Of a stretch of DNA of 22,545 bases, positions 15,838 to 22,545 are shown in pieces. The stretch spans positions 821,746 to 844,290 of the forward strand of contig BFEA01000126.1 of the NCBI GenBank assembly GCA_003427395.1, written 5' to 3'. Under the pieces are notes generated by a model. That model did not search any database and had not been told where the DNA came from. It saw nothing but the letters and a program-made list of their open reading frames with translations. The first letter of the stretch is position 1, and each line of letters opens with the position of its first letter. The position numbers and the translations under genes were made by a program. The DNA is from Chara braunii (taxonomy: Eukaryota > Streptophyta > Charophyceae > Charales > Characeae).

Positions 15838-15944
15838 CCACTTCCATCCAGTGGCACACGAGAGGAAAAAAAAAGAGAGGGAGGGGGGTGACTCACAGCT
15901 TGGAGGGATAAGGCCGTGCAGGCTCAAGAGCACATCCACAAGGG

Positions 15945-16418
15945 GTGGGACTGGGGAAGGACCTCAACTTGCTTCACAATATCCCTGATGTAGATCATGT
16001 AATATCTGGTCTTTACGCTGTTCCAGAAGCATACAAAACAGTAGGCAGGTGGGCATGCACCCAGATGCATTTCCAATGCTATATAATTGCAGATAGAGCC
16101 ATGTTTTTTGGGCGAGATTTTCCGTTTTTTGGGAGATGTATTTTTTTTGGGGGGTGTGTGACTGTTGGAATTGTGTCTGGTGACCATTTCTCAAATTATG
16201 TTCTGAAGTGTTTTTGTGAAATTTTGTACATTGGAATTGTCTGTGGTGACCATCTCCCCAAAACGCTGAAAGTTATGAAAGAAAATTTTCATCCAAGTGC
16301 ACTTTTGCCTCACACTTTCACGCAGGCTGTTTTGATCTCTGCTTTTGCCTGTATAAGCTTATTTGTATTGCTTGTCAAAATTATTCTACAAACACCTTTT
16401 TTTTTTGTTTTGTTTTGA
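15945..16418 (+). other. 157-residue open frame of unknown status
   Basis: The frame has a Phe-rich middle, a hydrophobic C-terminal stretch (ISAFACISLFVLLVKIIL) and no domain I recognise. TTGGAATTGT with TGGTGACCAT is repeated within it (about 16165 and 16231, 66 bp apart), which suggests repeat DNA rather than a gene. Confidence 0.25.
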
Positions 16419-16470
16419 CAATGTTTGGTTGTTTGTTAGTGTGGGGTCCACTCTATGGACTGCAGCTGCC

Positions 16471-16569
16471 GTGGGCTAGGTCCCACTTGCAGGCATTAAG
16501 AGATACCGACCGTAGATCGCAAAGATCAACGGCCCAAATCGCCTCATTTGCGCAAGTGGGACCTTGCCG
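16471..16569. mobile_element. MITE, GTCCCACTTGCAC family, copy C
   Basis: Left end GTGGGCTAGGTCCCACTTGC, interior GACCGTAGATCGCAAAGATC and ACGGCC, and right end, complemented, CGGCAAGGTCCCACTTGCGC. It keeps the GCTAGG/GCAAGG end asymmetry and lies 4 kb from the main cluster. Confidence 0.8.
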
Positions 16570-17340
16570 CGTGTCTTGTTAAAAACGCCTTCAGACTTTC
16601 TTACGATAATAATAATAATTAGAAGAAAAAAAAAAGCTTTGAGAAAACGCTGACAATTTGGGTCTCCCTTACCTGGGACAACGAGCACCAGGCAGCAACC
16701 CTTTGCGAAGATTGGAAGGGGGCACAAGCAGACGATGCTAAACCAGCATTCAAGACAGGTACAGGTATAATAGTTGGGGGTGCTCATATCACCTCAACGA
16801 GTACTTCCTGCAGGGAAAAAAAAAAAAAAAAAAGTTAGGCCACCTTGCCCAAATGACATTGTGCAGTCCTCTCCTTGAGAAGCACCTCCCGGAATTCACC
16901 ACCCGGCAGGCAGAAGACTGAGGAGCGGAACCGATAGACACAAGCTGAAGACCAGAGTGTGCCCTGACACCTCACGAGTGTCATTTGGTGTGAAGGTGGC
17001 ATGTGACCCATGCGGCTAAGCAAAAATAAAGATGATTTAAAGCCTTGAAATGGTTTGGTTGCAGATGGGGAGCATTTCCGGATCTTTTTACATTGGATTC
17101 GCCTGCAGGACAATTTCCAAGGTTGCTTTTTTCTGCTTTCTTTTTGTGAAATTTTGAGTGTTGTTTTTTGAGTTGATTTGCCTAATTGTATGATACAATA
17201 GGATAGGTATAGATTCGAGTTGGGATTTCAGCTGTAGACCTTGTTTGTAGGATTGCTAGAGTTAATGGCAGTAGAACCAGATTTTGAATCATTCTTTTCT
17301 ATGATTTGTTTGACCTTTCTTGCTTACGTGCTTCATAGGC
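16570..17340. other. No recognised gene
   Basis: Holds an 18-nt poly(A) at about 16816-16833 without flanking repeats, and short open frames with no domain. Confidence 0.4.
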
Positions 17341-17353
17341 TGCGGTGGGAGAT

Positions 17354-17464
17354 GGGTCCGGCCGGGAGTGCCTCGCCCAGCTCCACGTTGCCATGGCAAA
17401 TATGTAAGGGACGCCGGACCCGTTTTCCGGTTATTAAAAGAATGGTCATTTCTTAAAAAAAAAA

Positions 17465-17470
<6 letters not shown>
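17354..17470 (+). repeat. Inverted repeat followed by A-rich tail
   Basis: GGGTCCGGC at about 17354 pairs with GCCGGACCC at about 17412. It is followed by TTATTAAAAGAATGG and an A-rich end. It could be the 3' region of a retroposon. Confidence 0.4.
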
Positions 17471-17505
<35 letters not shown>

Positions 17506-17524
17506 GACGATATATATATATATT
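17466..17524. repeat. (TA)n microsatellite
   Basis: An A-rich lead into alternating TA, interrupted by TATGACGATA at about 17502-17512. Confidence 0.95.
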
Positions 17525-17710
17525 TACCAAATTCAAAAATAATGATGATTTTATGCCCGAATCTTTGTTTTCCTCTCCCTTCCAGGCTCCAGCAAGGCCA
17601 TAACTTACCCTCCTTTGCCATCTATCCACCGCTCAACAAACTGGCTTTTCCGTGGTGACTGGTGAGTCATCACCTGTCCCTCCACAAGTCACCACACTGG
17701 TTCCCTCACC

Positions 17711-17773
17711 GCACTACTGTCAAGACAAGGCCGGGGCTGGTTGGGACCGGCCCGGGCCTTGTCTTGGTAGTGC
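17711..17773. repeat. Imperfect 63-bp inverted repeat
   Basis: GCACTAC at 17711 and CAAGACAAGGCC pair with GGCCTTGTCTTG and GTAGTGC at the right end (17773), with a 3-nt bulge on the left and mismatches in the centre. Confidence 0.75.
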
Positions 17774-17819
17774 CGTGTACGTTTTTTTTTTTTTTTTTTT
17801 TTTGGGTAGTGCCGTGTAC
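17767..17819 (-). mobile_element. Near-naked poly(A) insertion (minus strand) with 14-bp duplication
   Basis: GTAGTGCCGTGTAC occurs at 17767-17780 and 17806-17819, around G, 22 T and GG. On the minus strand this is an A tract flanked by a 14-bp direct repeat. It inserted at the edge of the inverted repeat at 17711-17773. Confidence 0.75.
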
Positions 17820-17959
17820 TAGTAACCACTTTTGGTGAGAACCCAAGAGGTCCCACCACAGCGGCCCTGGCATTGCATTGCAAGGGGGGGGGAAGGAAAG
17901 TTGTGGTGACTTATTCACCACCGCCCACTCGTCAAAGGAAATGAAACTGACACTCTTCT

Positions 17960-18050
17960 GGGACGACGCTGGCCGGAGCTGGGGTGAGTCGTGTTGCTCT
18001 GTAACCTAGCCAGTTGGGGTTTGAGGCCTTGGAGAGCTCGAGAGGGAATC
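17960..18050 (+). repeat. CTGTAACC-unit fragment
   Basis: GACGCTGGCCGGAGCTGGGG, GTGAGTCGTGTTGCTCTGTA, CCTAGC, GTTGGGGTTTGAGGCC match blocks 2590-2930 and 4640-4960. This shows the family is dispersed and not only local. Confidence 0.65.
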
Positions 18051-18198
18051 ATATTTTTTTTAATTAAAAACGAAAAACAAAACGGAACCAGCCAAAAAAA
18101 GCATTTTTGTTTGTTGTTTTGTAGGTTATTTCGATTTTTAATTTTTTTTTTTTAATGTCATCACCCTGTGCGGCTTGAGGCAACTGTAGCTGGGTGCC

Positions 18199-18240
18199 CC
18201 CCCCCCCCAAAAAAAAAGAAAAAATCAAAAAAAAAAAAAG
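18199..18240 (+). repeat. C-run then A-rich low complexity
   Basis: About 12 C followed by A tracts broken by G, T and C. Confidence 0.8.
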
Positions 18241-18264
18241 AACACCACTGTTTCGTGGTCTGTC

Positions 18265-18365
18265 CGTTCACTGTGAACGGCCGTTCACAGGCGCAGGGCC
18301 AAATGACCGGCCGGTCACGTTCAGGCGACCGGTGCTGGTCACTTTCACAGTGACGGCACTGGCCG
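18265..18365. repeat. Cluster of perfect short palindromes
   Basis: CTGTGAACGGCCGTTCACAG (18271-18290) is a perfect 20-bp palindrome and TGACCGGCCGGTCA (18304-18317) a perfect 14-bp one. CCGTTCAC-T-GTGAACGG overlaps the first. GACCGGTGCTGGTC and CACTTTCACAGTG add weaker symmetry downstream. Confidence 0.85.
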
Positions 18366-19480
18366 ACAGCGGCGACAGTCCATCGTTATGTTCCCGGTAA
18401 CTACTACTAGCGATCGTCACTCCGTCAATCCAACCCCTGCGCTGATCCATTCAAATTTTGCAAACTGTGCAACAACCTGACGTGATGCCGCATGGTCACT
18501 ACCGACCCGTCCAGACTGTCCGATCCGCTCATCACCTCCAGCTAGCCATTGCACAATCCAAGCTGGAGCATAGAGTACATGAGAGCAAGGGGAGTGCCCC
18601 TGCGAGATATATAGTTGTGCTGATGAGGAAGAAAGGATGTATGCAAGGGGAAGGAAGGCAAAGAAGTACAGGAGTCCATGGTGACGCCCAAGGAGGGGCC
18701 CGTGATTGGTCGGACCACCAGGTTATGGGTTAAATCAAATTCCTACGCAGCGATCCCGGATCCGATCTCTTAAGCCGCGTTGGCTTGCGAAGATCGTCCC
18801 GCGGTTGGTGCAAGGGCGGGAAAAGGAAGTTAGAAAAGATGACTGTGGGCAAAGACCAAGATCTATAAAGATTCGAGAAAGAAGAGGGCGGGACAAGGGA
18901 GGGAGAAAAAGACAGTTATGGTCGTTGAGAAAAGCGCAAGGAGGAAGGAAGAAGAGCACTCACAAGGTTGCATGTAAATGCGCAGGCGAAGAATGTGAAT
19001 GCATGAAAAATTAGCATGCACAAAAACAGTTATGCAGAATGTCGGTGAACGTGGCGCCTAAGTCATACGACAAATTTGAAATTGAAAAGTCTGAAAGAAA
19101 TTCAGCTGCACTCGGTAAGGTGCGAGGAATCCCACGTCAAAAATGAAAGCACCAACCGATTACAAGGGCACATCCAAAAATTGCACAAAAATTGCACAAA
19201 CACTGACATTGAAATGACCACAAAGTACACATGCAGAAAAGTCACAGATACCCCACCAAAGATGAAGCCTGTGATAAGTCAAGCTCCGTGCCTCGCCGCC
19301 CTAGCGGCTTCACACATCCTTCAGGCTGAAACCCGAAGTAAGCCCCGAAGTACAGACCTTGACTAATTACAGAAAACGGGGGTCCGTTTTTGAATTTTTT
19401 GCAAGTCGGTTGCCTGCATTTGTTGAGCTTGCCCCTGTCCCCGTTCAAATTAGCCTTGTGTGGCCTATGTATCACCCGCG
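18366..19480. other. No recognised gene
   Basis: Two plus-strand frames (18458-18733, 91 residues; 18706-19014, 102 residues, Arg/Lys-rich) overlap but contain no recognised domain. A homopurine-leaning stretch runs about 18805-18960. Confidence 0.35.
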
Positions 19481-19499
19481 GGCGCGGCCGCGAGGTAAA

Positions 19500-19690
19500 A
19501 CTTGGCGATCGGCCACGTTTGTGGCCGTGGTCATGGCCACAATTTTTACGATTTTTTCTGCGGCAAATTAGAACTTAAAAAAAGGCCGCGGGGTTAGGAC
19601 TTGGCAGGCGGCCACGTTTGTGGCCACGGTCATGGCCACAATTTTTATGAAATTTTCTGCGGCAAAATAAAACTTAAAAAATATATGTGG
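19500..19690 (+). repeat. 99-bp tandem duplication
   Basis: ACTTGGC at 19500 and 19599 begins two units sharing CGGCCACGTTTGTGGCC, GGTCATGGCCACAATTTTTA and TTTTCTGCGGCAAA(a/t)TA. Each unit contains the small hairpin GGCCAC-GTTT-GTGGCC. Confidence 0.88.
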
Positions 19691-19905
19691 CAACGGCTCG
19701 TGGGTCACAACCCACGTTTTGAATGGGCAAAAAAAACAGTCGTCCGCAGGTCCGTCCCGACCTTAGTTCAAAACGGCAATAATAACAGTGGCCCGCAATA
19801 TACACATGGTGCCTGCCTGTTCGAAACAGGCACTTTTGTCTTCTTCTTTTTTTCTTTTTTCTTTTTTTTCTTTTTCTTTTTTCCCGGTTGTGCTGCGCCG
19901 CTGCC

Positions 19906-19938
19906 TTTTTTTTTTTTTTTTTTTTTTCCNTTTTTTGG

Positions 19939-19967
<29 letters not shown>
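19906..19967. other. T-tract/A-tract foldback with ambiguous base
   Basis: 22 T, CC, one N (19930), 6 T, GG and 29 A follow one another. The T and A tracts are mutually complementary. It may be a real inverted pair of tails or an assembly join in homopolymer sequence. Confidence 0.6.
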
Positions 19968-19971
<4 letters not shown>

Positions 19972-20092
19972 GGTCGGGCCACGCTGGGGTGTGTATCTGG
20001 GGTGTGGCCGAGACATCTCGGCCGTGGCCCAACCATGGGGCCGAAACACCTTTTTTTATTTTCGTTACAGCCACGGCGAAACCATTCGACGG

Positions 20093-20095
<3 letters not shown>

Positions 20096-20132
<37 letters not shown>

Positions 20133-20157
20133 CTTTGATAAAAAAAAAAAAAAAAAA
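20096..20157 (+). repeat. Two poly(A) tracts
   Basis: About 32 A, then GTTCTTTGAT, then about 18 A. No clean flanking duplication was found. Confidence 0.75.
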
Positions 20158-20321
20158 GTTGATGTTTTTATTGCCGATTTGAACTTGGACGACGAGGATG
20201 TTGCCATTAAGTGTTTTTTTTGCTGTTGTGAACTTCCACGACGAGGACATTGCCATTTAGTGTTTTTTTTGCCGTTTTGAACTAAAAGTGTGACCCAGGA
20301 GCATATGGTTGTAGCCGTCCC

Positions 20322-20400
20322 AGTTGATGTAGCTCAGTGGTTAGAGCACCGGTTGAAAATGCGCATTGTGGTATGAGGTTGTGGGTTCAAATCCGTAGCC
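20322..20400 (+). mobile_element. tRNA-like sequence with A and B boxes (SINE head)
   Basis: A box TAGCTCAGTGG (20330-20340) and B box GGTTCAAATCC (20384-20394) match the pol III internal promoter, with a GCTC/GAGC D stem. The acceptor arms do not pair well and no clean anticodon arm folds, so this is a tRNA-derived head rather than a tRNA gene. The body may extend to about 20700, where a second GGGTTCAAGC occurs at 20638. No A tail is visible. Confidence 0.6.
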
Positions 20401-20699
20401 TTGTGCATGGACACCGCCAGGGAGTTAGAATGACGCACGGCTGGACACACACCCCCTTGGGATGACGCAGGCTAGCTATTACAGACACTGCCTGCGCCCC
20501 ACCCAAGGGTTGTTCATGGTGTGTATGTTGGTTCTGGGATTTTACTGGGTTTCACATGGGTTGCTTGGGGGTGTTGGTCTTGGGTGTTCTGTTGATCTCC
20601 CCAGTCATTCGATTACACGTTACAAGGTCACGGGTTCAAGCTTGGTTCGGACCTTGGGGGGGTCCTTGTCCAGCGTACCCCATTCTCTCTTCGATATAC

Positions 20700-20905
20700 A
20701 CACATGATGCTGCCTATACATCTCAATGTAACATTGATTCACAGAGCACACATAGCCTTCGGGCATTTACATAGCTTGCGAATTATACATGGCCTACGGG
20801 CTACATACACAAGTTTCCACACATGGTGCTGTCTGTACATCTTGATACATAGATAAACAGAGCATACATAGCCTTCGGGTACACACATAGATTGCGAACT
20901 ACACA
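20700..20905 (+). repeat. 119-bp tandem repeat, two units
   Basis: ACACATG(a/g)TGCTG begins at 20700 and 20819. Both are followed by (c/t)ATACATCT-type sequence, ACAGAGCA, ACATAGCCTTCGGG and ATTGCGAA blocks. Confidence 0.75.
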
Positions 20906-21110
20906 ACTATCAGACTGGGGGGGTCTAGTCACTGGGTGGGGGTATCTGCAGTAGGGACAGGTATGGGCCACCGGAGTTCCTACTGATATTGGAATAGAAC
21001 TGTCTAGTGACTATATCTAAGGCTTAGACCCTGGGGTAAGGGTACTAGGGGTATAAGTCGCTCAGGCCAGTCCGAGTTCTGCCTGGCCTTGGGTAACCTA
21101 GGGGAAGGAC
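20906..21110. other. G-rich stretch with no gene
   Basis: No coding frame, RNA gene or repeat partner recognised. Confidence 0.35.
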
Positions 21111-21115
21111 AGTAA

Positions 21116-21156
21116 GACTGCTTCAAAAAAAAAAAAAAAAAAAAAGGACTGCTTCA
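21116..21156 (+). mobile_element. Near-naked poly(A) insertion with 10-bp duplication
   Basis: GACTGCTTCA occurs at 21116-21125 and 21147-21156, separated by 20 A and one G. Confidence 0.65.
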
Positions 21157-21499
21157 TTGGGTGCTACCCTGTCTGAAACCTAGGGCCCAGAGTCTCTTGG
21201 GGCCTGTAGTAGATTGTCTGGGCCTGGCGTCCGAAGTTCCCGTTCGACAANGCTNGTCCGATTCCGCTTCCACCAGGGCTGGGCAACCTATCAGCCCTGG
21301 TGCCTATCACTGCTGTTCGGTCCGGGTTACCTGCGCATTGGTAGGGTAACGGTCCTGAGTGCTGGTCACACTGAGGTAGGATAGTGGGATAGGGGGTGCG
21401 CTAGGAGTATTGACGTGAGGATGGGTTGGGAGGTGGTCTCATGTTCCAGGACACCCGCGACTCACACTTCCAGGTGATCACTGTGCACACACTGACTGG

Positions 21500-21560
21500 C
21501 CTCTACAACACCATGGACTTAAAAAAAAAAATGAAAAAAAATAAATAAAAAAGAGAAAAC
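21500..21560 (+). repeat. Retroposon 3' end with A-rich tail (partner of 2190-2278)
   Basis: CTGGCCTCTACAACACCATG with GACTT runs into a tail of A tracts broken by T and G. The shared GGCCTCTACAACACC with 2211-2235 marks a common 3' terminus. Confidence 0.5.
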
Positions 21561-21617
21561 TACGGCGCAGTCAGGGATTGAGTTTGTAATTGCACTTTAG
21601 GCAAAAGGGCCGGTAAT

Positions 21618-21668
21618 GCTGAACTAGCTTAGCGCCCGCGGTGCGGGCGGTGCGGGCTACGCCCGCAT
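21618..21668. repeat. GC-rich hairpin cluster
   Basis: TGCGGGC-TAC-GCCCGCA near 21650-21667 is a perfect 7-bp hairpin. GTGCGGGC occurs twice in a row just before it. Confidence 0.6.
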
Positions 21669-21884
21669 AAAAAAACATGGCAAAGATCAGTCAAAGTACT
21701 CACACAGACTCAAATGCACATATAGAGCACAACAAACTCAACATGTACTGAAAGCAGGCTCAAAGTAACTCAAACAGTCTCGCAACAAAAACAGAGTTCA
21801 AACAATCTCAGAAAAGTGTTTCGAGTCGAACTCAAGGACAGACTCAAAATAGACTGACACAAACCCAAAAAAAATGAGAAAAAA

Positions 21885-21889
<5 letters not shown>

Positions 21890-21949
<60 letters not shown>
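21890..21949. repeat. (GA)n microsatellite
   Basis: About 29 GA dinucleotides after an A-rich lead. It causes the Arg-Glu and Ser-Leu repeat translations on the two strands, which are not genes. Confidence 0.97.
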
Positions 21950-21951
<2 letters not shown>

Positions 21952-22101
21952 GAAGTGCAAGACATTATTGGCATTGATCGCTGTTCTTTGAGGGGATATG
22001 CTCCACAGGTACAGAGGACTTTGAGTCTTAGCACTATTTCCGGTCTTGGATGCAGCTGTGGTGCGGAAAAACAAAAAACCTGCAGTGGAAAGTGTAATGT
22101 T

Positions 22102-22195
22102 GGGAGAACGCATAAATGGATGTGGACACAGATTTTTCCCCACTTCTTCATGCATCTACATGAATCTGCGTCCACATCCATTTATTCCTTCTCCC
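22102..22195. repeat. 94-nt hairpin with 33-nt arms
   Basis: Left arm 22102-22134 and right arm 22163-22195 match at all but about four positions, centred on ATAAATGGATGTGGAC and CAGATT, with a 28-nt loop. It could be a small MITE or a precursor of small RNA; no terminal duplication was seen. Confidence 0.8.
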
Positions 22196-22280
22196 GGAGC
22201 TGACTTTTGACTTCCAATTCAGCTATCCTACGGCTGTGATGCTCCATCTGACTGGCAGCTCTGTGTGTGTCACATACCAA

Positions 22281-22440
22281 TCTGCACCCCATTGTTTTCT
22301 CGCCACCATCCAATGTTTACCCTCCTACTCCTTCTCAGATCCCCGTGAGTATCTTCTCTATCTCCACATAACCCCGATTATCTGCACCCCATCGTTTCCT
22401 CCCCAACCCTTCTCTATCTCCACATAACCCCGATTATCTT
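22281..22440 (+). repeat. Interleaved direct repeats, pyrimidine-rich
   Basis: A 31-nt segment starting CTTCTCTATCTCCACATAAC is exact at 22353 and 22409, and TCTGCACCCCAT(t/c)GTTT occurs at 22281 and 22381. The remainder to 22545 is C-rich with no gene. Confidence 0.85.
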
Positions 22441-22545
22441 AAAAACCAACCACGACCCACCCCCCAGCCCCCGCTTATCTCCCCTCACCACGCCTCATGA
22501 TTACCAACCAACCTGTCTATTCCCCCCAACTATCTCCCACTGCCT

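Noticed and set aside
15171-15911. Cys-rich and His-rich open frames on both strands
   Set aside because: They arise from GTGT/CATG simple sequence and from the repeats at 15697-15837, with no conserved domain and several competing frames.
18458-19014. Basic protein-coding gene
   Set aside because: The Arg/Lys-rich frame comes from purine-rich DNA and overlaps another frame; no domain or splice structure supports it.
20096-20165. Poly(A) insertion with target duplication like that at 12657
   Set aside because: The flanks share only short T/G-rich words; no exact repeat of 8 bp or more borders the tracts.
20322-20400. Functional tRNA gene
   Set aside because: Box A and B are good, but the acceptor stem does not pair and the anticodon arm cannot be assigned.
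21618-21670. GC hairpin followed by A run as a transcription terminator
   Set aside because: Bacterial-type intrinsic terminators are not expected in this eukaryotic sequence, and no gene lies upstream.
21870-22203. Arg-Glu or Ser-Leu repeat protein
   Set aside because: It is produced by translation of the (GA)n microsatellite.

Overview
This is a eukaryotic nuclear window. It is packed with transposable-element debris, long A/T homopolymers, tRNA-derived SINEs, short hairpin (MITE-like) elements and satellite-like tandem repeats. No intact cellular gene could be supported. The best organismal guess is a green-lineage eukaryote, possibly a charophyte alga such as Chara. This rests on a Penelope-like retroelement with its GIY-YIG nuclease at the N-terminal side of the reverse transcriptase, an arrangement described from green algae, protists and invertebrates, and on the general repeat texture. 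The guess is an inference and not firm.

Layout. 1-2600 holds dispersed repeats, a retroposed oligo(A) insertion with a 16-bp target duplication (771-860), and a 547-bp element with 22-bp terminal inverted repeats flanked by TTA (1597-2149). 2590-5810 is a mosaic of satellite-like units: a CTGTAACC-containing repeat, an AT-rich unit of about 169 bp and a G-rich unit of about 180 bp. A near-perfect 118-bp palindrome lies at 5940-6057. 6060-6980 has nothing recognisable.

6980-11507, read on the minus strand, is a decayed Penelope-like element. In 5' to 3' order it has a coiled-coil ORF1 ending in a SAP-like module, a GIY-YIG nuclease followed by a proline-rich tract, and a reverse transcriptase whose motifs are collinear (KFVP, LDNN, KWRPI, DVK, GIPMG, MIDD) but broken by frameshifts. 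About 567 bp of its N-terminal half is duplicated in tandem.

11630-17000 is a nest of short non-autonomous elements. It contains a family with GTCCCACTTGCAC ends, two 105-bp TA-flanked hairpins with pogo/Tc1-mariner-like ends, a 120-bp hairpin, a 143-bp TTAA-flanked element and two tRNA-derived SINEs with clear target duplications. One SINE has been split by two hairpin elements, and its sister copy gives the empty site. Five A or T tracts in the window are flanked by 9-16-bp direct repeats, which suggests near-naked poly(A) retroposition. 17000-22545 holds microsatellites, palindrome clusters, tandem repeats, a tRNA-like SINE head and a 94-nt hairpin.

Three ambiguous bases (19930, 21251, 21255) and a T-tract/A-tract foldback at 19906-19967 warn that assembly in homopolymers may be imperfect.
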